A DNA stretch of 64,000 bases, from NCBI GenBank assembly GCA_002071445.1, contig MWFE01000062.1, positions 1 to 64,000 on the forward strand, given 5' to 3'. Positions 32,844 to 43,873 of the stretch are shown in pieces. Within the stretch, counting starts at the first letter, position 1; each line of letters opens with the position of its first letter. The position numbers and the translations under genes were made by a program. Origin of the DNA: Bacteroidetes bacterium ADurb.Bin008 (lineage in GTDB: Bacteria > Bacteroidota > Bacteroidia > Bacteroidales > Tenuifilaceae). Below the pieces are notes generated by a model. The model was not told the origin of the DNA. It saw only the letters and a list, made by a program, of their open reading frames with translations, and ran no database searches.

Positions 32844-34304
32844 TTACTTAAAACCTAGATATGTCCTAAGTTCATCAACACTTTCAACAATTTTACGCTC
32901 CATTTCAAAAGTTACCTCTGGTAGTTGAGTGGCTCTAAGGGTTTTTGTATCCCAATTACTATAATTTTGAATAGGGTAGTAAAAAAGTTCTCTTGAACTA
33001 TTTACCATTAATATGCGAGGTTTAGTTTCAGGATTTATTCTAAACCAACTTTCTAATTCATTTTGCCCTAGTTTAGCATACCCGCTATTGTCACCAAATA
33101 TAATCATCACATCACCCTGGACGAACTCCTCTTCAGCCAACGTGAATGTAGGTACTACTCTGAACCAATCTTTCATTTTCATTAATCCATCAAAGTTGAA
33201 TATACCAAGTTGGTTAATAGAGAAAACTCTAAAGGTTTCTGCCATAACATCCACACGGGCTTGTTCTTCCAAAACCAACTCAATAGCCTCATCGTATTGC
33301 GCTTGCCATTGTTCGGGTTTTAATTTTAGCAGATTTTTTAAGGGCAACACAGCTTCCATTCGTTTTGTAAACACCTTGCCGTCATGCTCTAACGTTAGTT
33401 CATACAGGTTGTAACCCAAAGGCTTAAATTTGCAGTTCTTATCAACCCACTTATCATTCACTTTTTCCCATTTAGGTACAATTTTTTCTGCCCACTTGGG
33501 GAAAGGCTTGTTATCCAAATGTTTCCAAAGGAGTTCGGCAGGTTTATAATAACCATTAAGAAACTTAATATCACCTGATAAATTAATGTTATAAATTCTT
33601 GCATTATACGCTTCTAATTTTTGTCTAATAGCTTTGCTTTCCTTATTATCGTTTATGGCTCGCCAGTTATTATTAAAATAGATATCTAAAAAACTCATAT
33701 AATCCAACACAAAATGGTCGGGGCCCAAATAGTTTTTTGGAATTTTCTTTTGTAGCTCTTTTAGTGCTTCCACTTTTTCAACATTCACCTCGGCGGGTTC
33801 GGGTAGGTCAACCCATTCCCATGCACCCGTTTCGGGGTTTAGGTAGAAAAAGCTGTAATCATCGCCTTGGTATTGCGAAGCAAAACGGATATCAATCTCT
33901 TTATCCTCGGCAAAGGTTACCTTATTGTCACCATTATGGGCATCAATTTCAAACATACCGGCCGTGGTGAAAATGCGCCTTTCACCCATGGAGTAGAAAT
34001 CCATGTGGATACCCGCCAGCATAATATCTATGGCATCGTGAAACTCGCGGTAGGTAACCGTGATTTCGCCCTCCATCTCCTTGCCATCAACCCTCACAAA
34101 GCAGTTGGCAGGGATGAACAGCGTGGTTCCGCCGGGTGTTACCAGCAACGTGTCGGCAGTGGGGTTAATACTATACTCTTGTGGCACAATCTCCAACCCG
34201 GGGATTGGCGGGGTGGGTTTCCACAGTTTAGCTTCTCTTTGGCACGACCAAAGGAAAACGGAAGCAACAGCTACAACGGATATTGACAGAAGTTTCTTTT
34301 TCAT
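32844..34304 (-). CDS. Lipoprotein of unknown function
   Basis: A 486-residue protein with an N-terminal lipoprotein-type signal (MKKKLLSISVVAVASVFLWSC). Residues about 55-110 (TPGGTTLFIPANCFV, EGEITVTYREFHDAIDIMLAGI) resemble the ZU5-like beta module common in Bacteroidetes surface lipoproteins, and the YLNPETGAWEWVDLPEP phrase is also typical of them. No enzyme motif is visible. It is first of a two-gene unit with the lysozyme-like protein, which suggests a joint cell-envelope role. Confidence 0.7.
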   Translation of the reverse strand: MKKKLLSISVVAVASVFLWSCQREAKLWKPTPPIPGLEIVPQEYSINPTADTLLVTPGGTTLFIPANCFVRVDGKEMEGEITVTYREFHDAIDIMLAGIHMDFYSMGERRIFTTAGMFEIDAHNGDNKVTFAEDKEIDIRFASQYQGDDYSFFYLNPETGAWEWVDLPEPAEVNVEKVEALKELQKKIPKNYLGPDHFVLDYMSFLDIYFNNNWRAINDNKESKAIRQKLEAYNARIYNINLSGDIKFLNGYYKPAELLWKHLDNKPFPKWAEKIVPKWEKVNDKWVDKNCKFKPLGYNLYELTLEHDGKVFTKRMEAVLPLKNLLKLKPEQWQAQYDEAIELVLEEQARVDVMAETFRVFSINQLGIFNFDGLMKMKDWFRVVPTFTLAEEEFVQGDVMIIFGDNSGYAKLGQNELESWFRINPETKPRILMVNSSRELFYYPIQNYSNWDTKTLRATQLPEVTFEMERKIVESVDELRTYLGFK

Positions 34305-34900
34305 GGCATTTTGTTTTTTATGATGAATGGGGATATATTATGATAACTCACTAAAGATAATTAAATTGCTGTGCAATAGCACTTTTATTTTGATGGAATT
34401 CCTTTTTTATTACACCAACGACTTGTTTGACACAGTTGCCTTTAAATTCATTTAGTACAATAAACCAAGTCTGATATGTTGCGAAGCAAGTCTCTGTTCG
34501 ACAGCGGTTGCACTGCCGTCGGTCTATAATAAACAGACTGTGCCTCTTGGTGAAACAAAGGACAATAATTGCGACTGAGGCTGGAACCTCAGCCGAACGG
34601 GTAACTCTTTAATTATAATTAAATTGCAGGGAGATAGTTTTTTTTTGATTTTTTTATTGTAATGGATTAAAGTGAGGTGAAGAGATGCTTTATGAGTTTA
34701 ATGCACGGAGGGTGAATTAATGATTCGGGATTAGTGGTAAAATTCTCTATATCCCTCTACTTCCCGACGTTTTAGTTGTCGGGGTCTGTGGAAAAAATAT
34801 TACCATTAATGTTAAGTGCTACTCTCAAATATCCTTCGGTTTATTTGCACGAACAGCCAATGCTCGCTAACTTGCGAAGTTTTTCAGCAGGATATTGGTA
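34305..34900. other. Intergenic region upstream of metH with three hairpins
   Basis: Three inverted repeats stand out: CGACAGC...GCCGTCG at 34499-34521, CTGAGG...CCTCAG at 34575-34592, and CCCGAC...GTCGGG at 34763-34783. None is followed by a long T run in the direction of metH. I could not recognise a cobalamin or SAM riboswitch. The first two hairpins lie about 55 bases apart and may be repeat elements rather than regulators. Confidence 0.5.
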
Positions 34901-37900
34901 ATGAGCAAGGATTTGCTTAAAGAACAGCTAAACAGCAGAATACTCGTGCTCGATGGGGCCATGGGCACCATGATTCAGCGATTCAACCTTGGCGAGGATG
35001 ATTTTCGCGGAGTTCAATTTGCCACTCACCCCAAAACCCTCAAGGGCAACAACGATTTGCTGGTTATCACACGTCCGGATGTAATTGAGTCTATCCATCG
35101 CGATTACCTGCAAGCGGGTGCCGATATCATTGAAACCAACACCTTTAACGCCACTACTATCTCTCAGGCCGACTACGCAACGGAAGCGTGGGTGGAAGCC
35201 ATCAACCTTGAGGGGGCAAGGTTGGCACGCAGGGTTGCCGATGAGTTCACAGCGCTGAATCCCTCCAAACCACGGTTTGTTGCCGGGTCTATGGGGCCTA
35301 CAAATCGCACGGCCTCCATGTCGCCCGATGTGAACCGACCCGCTTACCGTGCCGTTACCTTTGCTCAGCTGGTTGAGGCTTACAGCCAACAGGCGCGGGC
35401 GTTGATAGCCGGCGGTGTGGACATTCTGCTGGTGGAGACCATTTTCGATACGCTCAATGCCAAGGCTGCGCTGTTTGCCATTGCGGAAGTGCTGGAAGAG
35501 ATGCGAAAGGATATCCCGGTGATGGTATCGGCAACCATTGCCGATGTCGGTGGACGATTGCTTACCGGACAAACATTGGAGGCCTTTTTGGCATCGGTAT
35601 CGCATTATCCCCTGCTAAGCGTTGGCCTAAACTGCGCCTTTGGCGCTGAGCAACTGCTCCCTTATGTTGAGGAGTTGGCAGCCAAATCGCCCTTTTTGGT
35701 CAGCGTTCATCCCAATGCCGGATTGCCCAATCAGCTGGGCGAGTACGATCAGAGTGCCGGTCAAATGGCGGGTATTCTCAAACGTTTTTTGGAGTTGAAT
35801 CTTCTCAATATTGTTGGCGGATGCTGTGGTACAACCCCGGCACACATTGAAAGCATTGCCAAGCTGGTGGAAGGCCATTCTCCCCGGAAAATTCCAACAA
35901 TCCCCAATTATTCGCGCTACTCGGGGCTGGAGTTGCTTGAGCTGAGGCCCAACGTAAACTTTGTGAACATTGGCGAGCGTACCAACGTGGCGGGCTCAAA
36001 GAAATTCGCAAAGCTCATTGCCGAGGGCAACTATGCCGAGGCCGTTACAGTGGCTCGTCAGCAGGTGGAGGGGGGAGCACAGGCCATTGATGTGTGCATG
36101 GACGATGCCCTTATTGATGCCCCCGTGGCCATGACCGAGTTTTTAAATATGATTGCTGCTGAGCCCGACATTGCCAAAGTCCCCGTGATGATTGACTCGT
36201 CGCGATTTGAGGCCATCGAGGCAGGGCTGCGCTGCACGCAGGGAAAAAGCATGGTGAATTCCATCAGCCTTAAGGAGGGAGAGGAGGAATTTATTCGCAG
36301 GGCAAGGCTTATCAGGAGGTATGGCGCAGCCGTGGTGGTAATGCTGTTCGACGAACAGGGACAGGCCGATACCACCCCCCGTCGTGTGGAGGTGGCAGGG
36401 CGTTCATACCGAATTCTCACGCAAACCGTGGGATACCCCCCTGAGGATATCATATTTGACCCCAACGTGCTGGCCATCGGAACCGGAATGGCCGAACACG
36501 CCTCGCAGGCCGTGAGTTTTATAGAAACTTGCCGTTGGATAAAGGAGAATCTGCCCGGAACAAAGGTTAGCGGAGGAATCAGCAACCTGTCTTTCTCATT
36601 CAGAGGAAACAACGCCATTCGCGAGGCCATACACTCCGTTTTTCTTTTCCATGCCATTAAATCGGGTCTGGACATGGCCATTGTGAACCCTGCCATGTTG
36701 CAGGTTTATTCGCAGATAGAGCCCAATTTACTGAAGTTGACGGAGGACCTGGTACTCAACAGGAGACGCGATGCCACCGACCGTCTTCTTGCCTATGCAA
36801 GGAATATGCAGCAGGAAATAGTGGAGGAGACCAGAGTGGCTGAATGGCGCAACGGCTCGGTGGTTCAGCGACTGCAACACTCATTGGTTAAGGGAATTAC
36901 CGATTATATAGAGGATGATACTCTCGAGGCATACAATGAGTTGGGGTCGGCCATTGGGGTGATAGAAGGCCCCCTAATGGAAGGCATGGCCGAAGTGGGA
37001 GAGCTGTTTGGCTCGGGAAAAATGTTTTTACCACAGGTGGTTAAGAGCGCAAGGGTGATGAAATCGGCGGTGAGCGTGCTGGAGCCTTACATGAGCACCA
37101 CGGATGGCCTGGAAAGCAATCAGGCGCAGAAGGGAACCATAGTGCTGGCCACCGTTAAGGGCGATGTGCACGACATAGGGAAGAATATTGTTGGCGTGGT
37201 GCTGGCATGCAACGGGTATCGGATTATCGATTTGGGAGTGATGGTACCCGTGGAGAGGATTGTGGAGGAGGTTAAGAGGAGCAAGGCCGATATTGTGGGC
37301 CTGAGCGGCCTCATCACCCCATCGCTGGACGAGATGGTACACGTGGTTAAGGAGTTTGATAATCACGGAATTGGCATACCCGTGCTCATTGGCGGAGCCA
37401 CAACTTCCGAATTGCACACAGCGCTCAAGTTGGATACCGTTTATCAGGGAACGTTGGTACACGTTAAGGATGCCTCACAGGCAGGAGGGGTGGTGGCAAA
37501 TCTGCTGAGCCCTGAAAGGAGTATGGAATTTGCTGAGCAAACCGCCCATAAATATGCCAAGCTTCGCGAGGGCTACACATCGAAAAAAATCAACCTCATC
37601 AGCCTTGGTCAGGCTCGTGCCAACGCACTTAACTTCCCGTGGGAGAGCTATACCCCGCCGCGCCCAAGGCAAACGGGCATTATCAGGTTCCACAACTATT
37701 CACTTGCCGAAATAAGAAATTATATCGATTGGACTTTTTATTTCTTTTCATGGGATATCAACGGAAGGTATCCGGCCATACTCAACGACCCCGTTAAGGG
37801 GCCCGAGGCCACAAGGCTTTACCGCGAGTCCAACCTCTTGCTGGACGAGATAGTGGGAAACAACCTGCTTCGCGCTTCGGGTGTGGTGGGCTTGTTCCCC

Positions 37901-38572
37901 GCCTCGTCACATGGCGATGATATCGTGGTGTACGCTGATGAGGCAAGAACTGAAATGCTTACTACGCTTTGTCAACTCAGAAATCAGGAGGAGAAGGAGG
38001 AGGGCGTGCCCAATCTCTGTCTTTCCGATTTCATTGCACCTGAGGGCGGACAAAACGATTGGATAGGGTGCTTTGCCGTCACTGTGGGGCATGGCGCGGA
38101 CGAGTTGTCAGAAAAGTATCGCTTGGAAGGTGACGACTACAGAGCCATTGCGGTTAAAACACTGGCCGACAGGCTGGCCGAAGCATTTGCCGAGCTTTTG
38201 CATCGCAAAGTGCGCATGGAGATTTGGGGCTACAGCCCCAACGAGGATATCCCCATACAGGAGTTGTTGCACGAACGATACCGGGGCATCAGACCTGCTC
38301 CGGGATACCCTGCCTGCCCCGACCATCTTGGGAAACAGCATATTTTTGACTTGCTGAACGTACCTGAAAATACCGGCATGTCGTTAACGGAGAATCTGTC
38401 CATGGTTCCCGGGGCCTCGGTGGCAGGCTACTACTTCTCTCATCCACAGTCCAAGTATTTTACCGTTGGTAAATTATCCCGCCGGCAGGTGGAAGATTAC
38501 GCCCAAAGGCAGGGGTTGCCAATCAAAGAGGTGGAGCGATTTATCCCCACCCATTTGGCCTACAATGATTGA
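34901..38572 (+). CDS. metH: Cobalamin-dependent methionine synthase
   Basis: MetH moves a methyl group from methyltetrahydrofolate via cobalamin to homocysteine. All four modules are present in 1223 residues: homocysteine-binding ([12 protein letters not shown]; zinc Cys in GLNCAFG and GGCCGTTP), pterin-binding ([19 protein letters not shown]), cobalamin-binding (DVHDIGKN with axial His757), and the SAM reactivation domain ([12 protein letters not shown]). The length matches the full E. coli-type enzyme. The frame is open to a TTG at 34895, but ATG at 34901 is preferred. metF follows 82 bases later, supplying its methyl donor. Confidence 0.96.
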   Translation: MSKDLLKEQLNSRILVLDGAMGTMIQRFNLGEDDFRGVQFATHPKTLKGNNDLLVITRPDVIESIHRDYLQAGADIIETNTFNATTISQADYATEAWVEAINLEGARLARRVADEFTALNPSKPRFVAGSMGPTNRTASMSPDVNRPAYRAVTFAQLVEAYSQQARALIAGGVDILLVETIFDTLNAKAALFAIAEVLEEMRKDIPVMVSATIADVGGRLLTGQTLEAFLASVSHYPLLSVGLNCAFGAEQLLPYVEELAAKSPFLVSVHPNAGLPNQLGEYDQSAGQMAGILKRFLELNLLNIVGGCCGTTPAHIESIAKLVEGHSPRKIPTIPNYSRYSGLELLELRPNVNFVNIGERTNVAGSKKFAKLIAEGNYAEAVTVARQQVEGGAQAIDVCMDDALIDAPVAMTEFLNMIAAEPDIAKVPVMIDSSRFEAIEAGLRCTQGKSMVNSISLKEGEEEFIRRARLIRRYGAAVVVMLFDEQGQADTTPRRVEVAGRSYRILTQTVGYPPEDIIFDPNVLAIGTGMAEHASQAVSFIETCRWIKENLPGTKVSGGISNLSFSFRGNNAIREAIHSVFLFHAIKSGLDMAIVNPAMLQVYSQIEPNLLKLTEDLVLNRRRDATDRLLAYARNMQQEIVEETRVAEWRNGSVVQRLQHSLVKGITDYIEDDTLEAYNELGSAIGVIEGPLMEGMAEVGELFGSGKMFLPQVVKSARVMKSAVSVLEPYMSTTDGLESNQAQKGTIVLATVKGDVHDIGKNIVGVVLACNGYRIIDLGVMVPVERIVEEVKRSKADIVGLSGLITPSLDEMVHVVKEFDNHGIGIPVLIGGATTSELHTALKLDTVYQGTLVHVKDASQAGGVVANLLSPERSMEFAEQTAHKYAKLREGYTSKKINLISLGQARANALNFPWESYTPPRPRQTGIIRFHNYSLAEIRNYIDWTFYFFSWDINGRYPAILNDPVKGPEATRLYRESNLLLDEIVGNNLLRASGVVGLFPASSHGDDIVVYADEARTEMLTTLCQLRNQEEKEEGVPNLCLSDFIAPEGGQNDWIGCFAVTVGHGADELSEKYRLEGDDYRAIAVKTLADRLAEAFAELLHRKVRMEIWGYSPNEDIPIQELLHERYRGIRPAPGYPACPDHLGKQHIFDLLNVPENTGMSLTENLSMVPGASVAGYYFSHPQSKYFTVGKLSRRQVEDYAQRQGLPIKEVERFIPTHLAYND

Positions 38573-38581
38573 TAATTTGGG

Positions 38582-38589
38582 TATATTTG
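38582..38589 (+). promoter_or_regulatory. Candidate -7 element for metF
   Basis: TATATTTG matches TAnnTTTG exactly, 65 bases before the metF ATG and just past the metH stop. No TTG sits at the ideal distance upstream, so metF may be read from this site, from metH, or from both. Confidence 0.35.
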
Positions 38590-38654
38590 CCCCGTCAGAT
38601 TCGCACCACGAGCCCTGAAATGTGGCTGTGGCTGAAAAGTAAAACCTAAAGCTG

Positions 38655-39608
38655 ATGAAAGTAATTGACAGGTTGACGCAATTGAAATCAACCCTTTTCT
38701 CGTTTGAATTGCTGCCGCCATTGAAGGGGCATACCATACAGACCGTATTCAACACCATCGACAGGCTGGTGGCGTATAACCCTGCTTACATCAATATCAC
38801 ATACCACAGGGAGGAGGTGGTTTATCGCCCCGACTCACGCGGTGGTACTGAACCTGTGAAAGTACGGCGCAGGCCCGGTACTGTTGGGCTGGCGGCGGCC
38901 ATTCAGCAGCGATACAACATCGATGTGGTGCCCCATTTGATCTGCGGTGGTTTCGACATGCACGAAACCGAGGATGCCCTTATCGACCTTGACTTTTTGG
39001 GTATTCATAATATTTTAGCCCTGCGTGGCGATGCCGATAAGGTTGTGGGTAAGTTTGAACCTAAAATCGGTGGGCATAGGTACGCAGTGGATTTGGTAAG
39101 GCAAATCGATGCCATGAACAGGGGGGAGTACCTGGAAAAGTTTATGGATAAGCCCAAAAGCACCAATTTTTGCATTGGGGTGGCGGGTTATCCCGAGAAA
39201 CATCCTGAATCGCCAAATTTTGAATCAGATTTAAGGCACCTGAAGGAAAAGGTGGAGGCCGGAGCCACATACATCGTAACCCAAATGTTTTTCGACAATT
39301 CCAAATTTTTCAACTTCGTTGAACGCTGCCGCAGCATGGGAATAGAAGTACCCATAGTACCCGGTATTAAGCCCATATCGGTTAGGGAGCACCTCAGCCT
39401 GTTGCCAAAAATTTTCGGAGTGCACATTCCCGAGGATTTGGCCGTAGAAGTGGAGAAATGTGCCGATAACCGTCAGGTTTACGAGCTGGGCATAGAGTGG
39501 GCCATTGCTCAGACCAAGGAGCTTAAGAATGCCGACGTTCCCGCCATACACTTCTATACCATGGGAAAACCCGACAATATCGCCACTATTGCCGGGTCTG
39601 TATTTTAG
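38655..39608 (+). CDS. metF: Methylenetetrahydrofolate reductase
   Basis: MetF reduces 5,10-methylenetetrahydrofolate to 5-methyltetrahydrofolate with an FAD cofactor, feeding MetH. The 317-residue protein shows the TIM-barrel motifs FSFELLPPLKGHTI (catalytic Glu near residue 19), YINITYHREE, the flavin/folate loop ILALRGDADK, GVAGYPEKHPE, and TQMFFDNSKFFNF. The position directly after metH is a clear metabolic pairing. Confidence 0.95.
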   Translation: MKVIDRLTQLKSTLFSFELLPPLKGHTIQTVFNTIDRLVAYNPAYINITYHREEVVYRPDSRGGTEPVKVRRRPGTVGLAAAIQQRYNIDVVPHLICGGFDMHETEDALIDLDFLGIHNILALRGDADKVVGKFEPKIGGHRYAVDLVRQIDAMNRGEYLEKFMDKPKSTNFCIGVAGYPEKHPESPNFESDLRHLKEKVEAGATYIVTQMFFDNSKFFNFVERCRSMGIEVPIVPGIKPISVREHLSLLPKIFGVHIPEDLAVEVEKCADNRQVYELGIEWAIAQTKELKNADVPAIHFYTMGKPDNIATIAGSVF

Positions 39609-39698
39609 TTACGATAATCAGCTAAGCCATTCAAAAGAGGCTGTCTAAATTCACTGATAATTCTATTACTGTTTAAAGAATAGATATTAAACTCCGGA

Positions 39699-39775
39699 GT
39701 TTTCCATCGTCCGAGCAAGGTTAAAGGCAAAAGCGGAAAGCACTTTCCGTTGTCCGGTAGGACATGGAAATGTGC
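39699..39775. repeat. Two-hairpin repeat, partial copy D
   Basis: It contains TTTCCATCGTCC, a GGTTAAAGGCAAAAGCGG linker, and CACTTTCCGTTGTCC followed by GGACATGGAAATGTGC. It matches the right half of the repeat at 43453-43597 and lies between metF and the ATPase gene, which converge here. Confidence 0.75.
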
Positions 39776-39786
39776 GTGACTTATTA

Positions 39787-41109
39787 TCACATATCATCCA
39801 GCGACAAACAAAGCATGTCAATATTATATTTTGGAAGTAGCTTGCTTTTTAGGTGCTCCACTTTTTTGGCAAGCAGTGCGGGTTTGAAATTCTTTTTTTG
39901 CCGCTTAACTTCCACAGCAACAGCATGATTTGGGTTAAGTTTCAAACCCACAATATCTATCTCATTGCCCTCACCCTTTGGTTGCCACCACGAACCAATA
40001 TCACGATACTCCATACTTTCAGCAAACATCTGTTTAAAATATAGTTCCAAAATCTTTCCTGAGTAGGTTGGGTAATCATTCCGTATAATGGCTTGCAATG
40101 CCTTAAAATTTTTTATCTCAATCAACATCCTATGGCGATCGAAATAGTTGAACCAGAAACGAGTAAAATGGTCCTTAATTTCGTAACGCACCGTTTGTGT
40201 TCCCTCCTTGGCCAATATGGGACGCACACGTGCAATGATGTCGTAATCTTCAATAAGCCGTTTTAGTTGCCCCCCAACACTCTTATCGCCCAGCGCAGCC
40301 TCGATACGGGGCTGGGTGTTGATACCCCCGGATATGGCGCTAAGAATGGAAAAGTAGGTTGAATAATTTCTGCCAAACTCTTCGATTAGCAGATTTCTAC
40401 CCTCATCGATAAAGGGCGAGTTATCATGTGCCACAAAATCAATCATCTTATCAACAGTAACCTTCCCACTGTCGCAAAGCAGTTCTAAATACTTGGGCAC
40501 TCCGCCTGTAATAGCATACAGAGCCAGTAGATCGTCGTTGTGAAAATGGGGATTATGGTCGTGCAAAATTTCTTTTAGCGTGGTAATATCCAGTGCCGAG
40601 AGTTTAATTATATTGTCAGCCCTTCCAAATAGTGGCTCCTTGGCGTGCTGAAATATCCTAAGCATGAGTGAGGTAATGGAACCCGAAACCACCAGATTCA
40701 TCCGTGTGCGCTGGCGGTACTGGTCCCAAATATTCTGCATATCGCTATATATGGACGGGTTAATATTATAGAACTCCTGAAACTCATCTATTATAAGGTT
40801 GAATGGTGTGCTTGTCGCCAGCTCCATCAGGAAGTGAAAAAGTGAATGAAAGGTGCGAATCTCGGGAGGTACAAATACACCCAGTTCCTGCGATATGGCA
40901 GGAATGAACTCAGCGCATAGCGTTGCCTCATTTTTTCGTCCCACAAACAGATAGATGGTTTTGGTACCCTCAACGGCTCGTACAATAAGACTAGTTTTGC
41001 CTATACGCCTCCTTCCGGTAACAACTGTAAGCCTAGAATAATCTGTGAAAGAAAGATTTTGAATCCTCCTCAGTTCATCAATTTCATTGGTTCGATTATA
41101 AAACTTCAT
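39787..41109 (-). CDS. Archaeal-type AAA ATPase with DUF234/PD-(D/E)xK C-terminus
   Basis: A 440-residue protein: an ATPase domain with Walker A TGRRRIGKTS (near residue 32) and Walker B NLIIDEFQEF, a winged-helix linker, and a C-terminal nuclease-like domain (GNEIDIVGLKLNPNHAVAVEVKRQ) with the D...(E)xK pattern. Such proteins are widespread stand-alone ATPases, often near mobile or repeat-rich DNA; their role is not established. The gene is single, with repeats on both sides. It belongs to the same broad group as the DUF4143 remnant near 8 kb but is intact. Confidence 0.85.
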   Translation of the reverse strand: MKFYNRTNEIDELRRIQNLSFTDYSRLTVVTGRRRIGKTSLIVRAVEGTKTIYLFVGRKNEATLCAEFIPAISQELGVFVPPEIRTFHSLFHFLMELATSTPFNLIIDEFQEFYNINPSIYSDMQNIWDQYRQRTRMNLVVSGSITSLMLRIFQHAKEPLFGRADNIIKLSALDITTLKEILHDHNPHFHNDDLLALYAITGGVPKYLELLCDSGKVTVDKMIDFVAHDNSPFIDEGRNLLIEEFGRNYSTYFSILSAISGGINTQPRIEAALGDKSVGGQLKRLIEDYDIIARVRPILAKEGTQTVRYEIKDHFTRFWFNYFDRHRMLIEIKNFKALQAIIRNDYPTYSGKILELYFKQMFAESMEYRDIGSWWQPKGEGNEIDIVGLKLNPNHAVAVEVKRQKKNFKPALLAKKVEHLKSKLLPKYNIDMLCLSLDDM

Positions 41110-41651
41110 AACAAAATTTAGTTACAGCGGTAACAGTTACTGCGGTAACAAAGTTAGTGTTTTTTTATATATTAGCTGAATCTTAATTCTTTTTTCATCG
41201 TTAAGTTTGGGAGCAGTTTGGCGTTTCTTGCCATCCTGGGAGCACCCTTTGCGAAGCAATCTTTTTTTGATGTGACAATTTGATGATTTGATAATTAGCA
41301 AATTAGGAGAAAGGTAAAAGTTGAAAGGAGAAGGCACTTTCCATGGTCCGATAGGACTTGGAAACTTGTAGTATTCTTTATCCCGATAATCTTATCGGGA
41401 CGTAAATTCGCGAATCCGCGATCCCGACAAGTCGGGATGCAAATCCGCGATATTAAAGTACATCAGAGGCGTTAGACTCATTTAATCTATCAATTGTTGC
41501 CCCCACTGAATAAGGATAAACAAGAAAAGTCACGCCCAAAATGCCATTCACCTCTTAAAAACTATATTCTGTCAATAAAACCCTAAACAAAGGCATTTAA
41601 ATAATTGAAAAAATGCCATATTTGTTACTTTTAAATTTATATATAAAAACT
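41110..41651. other. Intergenic region with repeat pieces
   Basis: It includes part of the two-hairpin repeat (41309-41365, with TTTCCATGGTCCGATAGGAC), the exact palindrome module TCCCGATAATCTTATCGGGA (41381-41400, one base different from 23141-23160), ATCCCGACAAGTCGGGAT (41421-41438) and GTACATCAGAGGCGTTAGAC (41458-41477). No gene is visible before the ATG at 41652. Confidence 0.7.
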
Positions 41652-43448
41652 ATGCGGAAATTTGTACTCCCCTTACTATTGCTATCCTTTTCCCATTTTT
41701 CCTATGCCCAAACCATTGAGCAGATTAAGGCCGACAGGCAAACCTATATCTGGGGCGAGGGCACCGGAGTTACCCTCAACCGTGCCGACCAAGTGGCACT
41801 AGGGATGCTGATTAATCAGATTTCCACCCATGTAGAAAGCCAATTTACGCTTCTACGGGAGGAGATTATGGCCGAAGGTGGCGATTCTTATCAGGAGACC
41901 TTCCATGAGGTGATAAACACCTACTCGCAGGCTACGCTGCGTAATACAGAGCGCATAGTGCTAAGCAACGAGCCCGATGCCAAGGTGTTCCGTTACATTA
42001 AACGCGACGATTTGGACAAGATTTTTTCCGATAGGGAGCAGAAGATTAAGGAATTTGCGCTCAATGCGCTTGAGGCGGAAGAAGCGGGTAGGGTTGCCGA
42101 TGCCCTGCGGTATTTCTACTGGTCGCTCACCCTGCTGCGCAGCCACCCCAACGCCTCCGATATCACTTGCAACGATAAGCAGGGGCAGAGCCGCCTTATG
42201 AGCACATGGCTCCCCATGCAGATTAACAGTATTTTCAGCGAAGTGTCTGTGTCGGTGAGCGAGACTAAAAAGGATGCCGACCTGACAGTACACACACTTT
42301 ACACAACATACAAAGGGAAGCCCGCCAAGAATTTCGATTACTGCTACTGGACAGGACGCGACTGGACCAACGTGTATAGCGTGAAAGACGGATTGGGGGT
42401 TGCAGAGTTTTTGGGCGAATCGCCCCAAACAGAGATACGCTTTAAAGCCGAGTATGTTTTCGAGGGCGAAACCGCCATTGACCACGAGCTGCGCGATGTG
42501 ATGGGCAAGCTGGAGGTGGTACCCTTCCGAAATAGTTACTTCTCTGTTCCTGTGGGAGCAAAACAGGCTGTGGCTGCTGCCAAGGCATTGTCCTCTGCCG
42601 GAGAGGTGTCAGGAAACCTTACCCCTGTTGCCAATCCCGAACCATACAATGCAGCCATGCGCAGCCTGATAGGCCACATCAGATCGGGTAATTACCAGTC
42701 AGCTCGGTCGTTATTCACCCCCCAAGGGTTTGAAATATACCAGAAGATTTTGCAGTATGGCAAGGGACGCATTATACGCGAGCCCGAGTTAAAATATACC
42801 CACTTTGAAGGTGGTGTAATTTGTAGGTCGTTACCCATGAGTTTCCACTTTGCAAACAACAATAAAACTTTTGTAGAGGATGTAGTATTCTTTTTTGATG
42901 CGAACAAGAAAATTGATAATCTTACTTTCGGATTAGCGCAAGAGGCTATTGATGACGTGGTTGGCAAGGATATGTGGAGCGAACGGGTACGATTGATGAT
43001 AATTAACTTCTTAGAGAACTATAAAACGGCCTATGCGCTTAAGCGCCTCGATTATATCGAAAGCATTTTTGCCGATGATGCGCTTATCATTGTTGGCTCT
43101 GTGCTTAAGGTAAAGCCCGGTGGCGACAATCCCTTTGCTGGTAATCAAATTGTGCACTACAACCGATATAGCAAGGAGCAGTATATCCGCAACCTGCGAC
43201 ATTCCTTTGCCAGCAACGAGTTTATCAATATCCGCTTTGAGGATAATATTATCCGACGTTCGGGTAGTGGGGGCGATGTGTATGGTATTCAGATAAAACA
43301 GGATTATTTCTCGTCCAACTATGGCGATACAGGCTACCTATTCCTGATGGTTGACCTAAACGACGCTAACCAACCCATAATCCATGTGCGCACATGGCAG
43401 CCCCATAAAAATCCTGATGGCAGTATCTATGGGTTAGAAGATTTTTAG
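41652..43448 (+). CDS. LPP20-like exported protein of unknown function
   Basis: A 598-residue protein with a signal peptide (MRKFVLPLLLLSFSHFSYAQ). Residues about 22-125 resemble the LPP20 domain of Bacteroidetes envelope proteins (TYIWGEGTGVTLNRADQVALGMLINQIS). A helical region, a beta segment with C..KQGQSRLMSTWLP, and a C-terminal part (about 320-590) that may contain an NTF2-like fold (YALKRLDYIESIFADDALIIVGSV) follow. ATG at 41652 is preferred over 41613 because it starts a clean signal peptide. The same orientation, and the N-terminal beta/helical style of the next gene, suggest that the two products work together at the envelope. Confidence 0.7.
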   Translation: MRKFVLPLLLLSFSHFSYAQTIEQIKADRQTYIWGEGTGVTLNRADQVALGMLINQISTHVESQFTLLREEIMAEGGDSYQETFHEVINTYSQATLRNTERIVLSNEPDAKVFRYIKRDDLDKIFSDREQKIKEFALNALEAEEAGRVADALRYFYWSLTLLRSHPNASDITCNDKQGQSRLMSTWLPMQINSIFSEVSVSVSETKKDADLTVHTLYTTYKGKPAKNFDYCYWTGRDWTNVYSVKDGLGVAEFLGESPQTEIRFKAEYVFEGETAIDHELRDVMGKLEVVPFRNSYFSVPVGAKQAVAAAKALSSAGEVSGNLTPVANPEPYNAAMRSLIGHIRSGNYQSARSLFTPQGFEIYQKILQYGKGRIIREPELKYTHFEGGVICRSLPMSFHFANNNKTFVEDVVFFFDANKKIDNLTFGLAQEAIDDVVGKDMWSERVRLMIINFLENYKTAYALKRLDYIESIFADDALIIVGSVLKVKPGGDNPFAGNQIVHYNRYSKEQYIRNLRHSFASNEFINIRFEDNIIRRSGSGGDVYGIQIKQDYFSSNYGDTGYLFLMVDLNDANQPIIHVRTWQPHKNPDGSIYGLEDF

Positions 43449-43873
43449 TTTTTAAACGCTTCCATGTAGCTTCGCCATGATGGAAGGTTTCTTGAGGTGG
43501 GTAGCACTTTCCATCGTCCCAGCAAGGTAAAAAGGTAAAAGGTAAAAGGCGAAAGCGGAAAGTACTTTCCATCGTCCGGTAGGACATAGAAACGTGCGGT
43601 CAAAAGTTGATGAGGAAAACACTCCACTTTATAAGCTTTTCACTTGATGAACTTTGAACTTTATAAACACCCAACGCCGAACGTAGAATGTAATAACCCA
43701 CACTAATAGCCTGCCGTAAGGCAATCGTGCGGCGGCGTGGGCACTATACCTTCACTTTTCCAAACCGATTTACCATTATTCCCTTTCAGCATATTTGATT
43801 TATTTTAAAAAATAACGATATTTGGATGCAAATTGTGTACAACCACACATTAACACTCAATGGCTCTTTTACT
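43449..43873. repeat. Intergenic region holding two-hairpin repeat copy B
   Basis: The repeat spans 43453-43597 and is longer than copies A and C: after CACTTTCCATCGTCC it inserts an AGCAAGGTAAAAAGG-rich linker and a second ACTTTCCATCGTCC before GGACATAGAAACGTGC. It starts five bases after the stop of the LPP20-like gene. The rest (43600-43873) carries no other recognisable feature. Confidence 0.75.

Noticed and set aside
34305..34900. Cobalamin or SAM riboswitch upstream of metH
   Set aside because: I looked for the conserved B12-box and SAM-I core pieces and could not see them by eye. A covariance search would be needed to exclude this.
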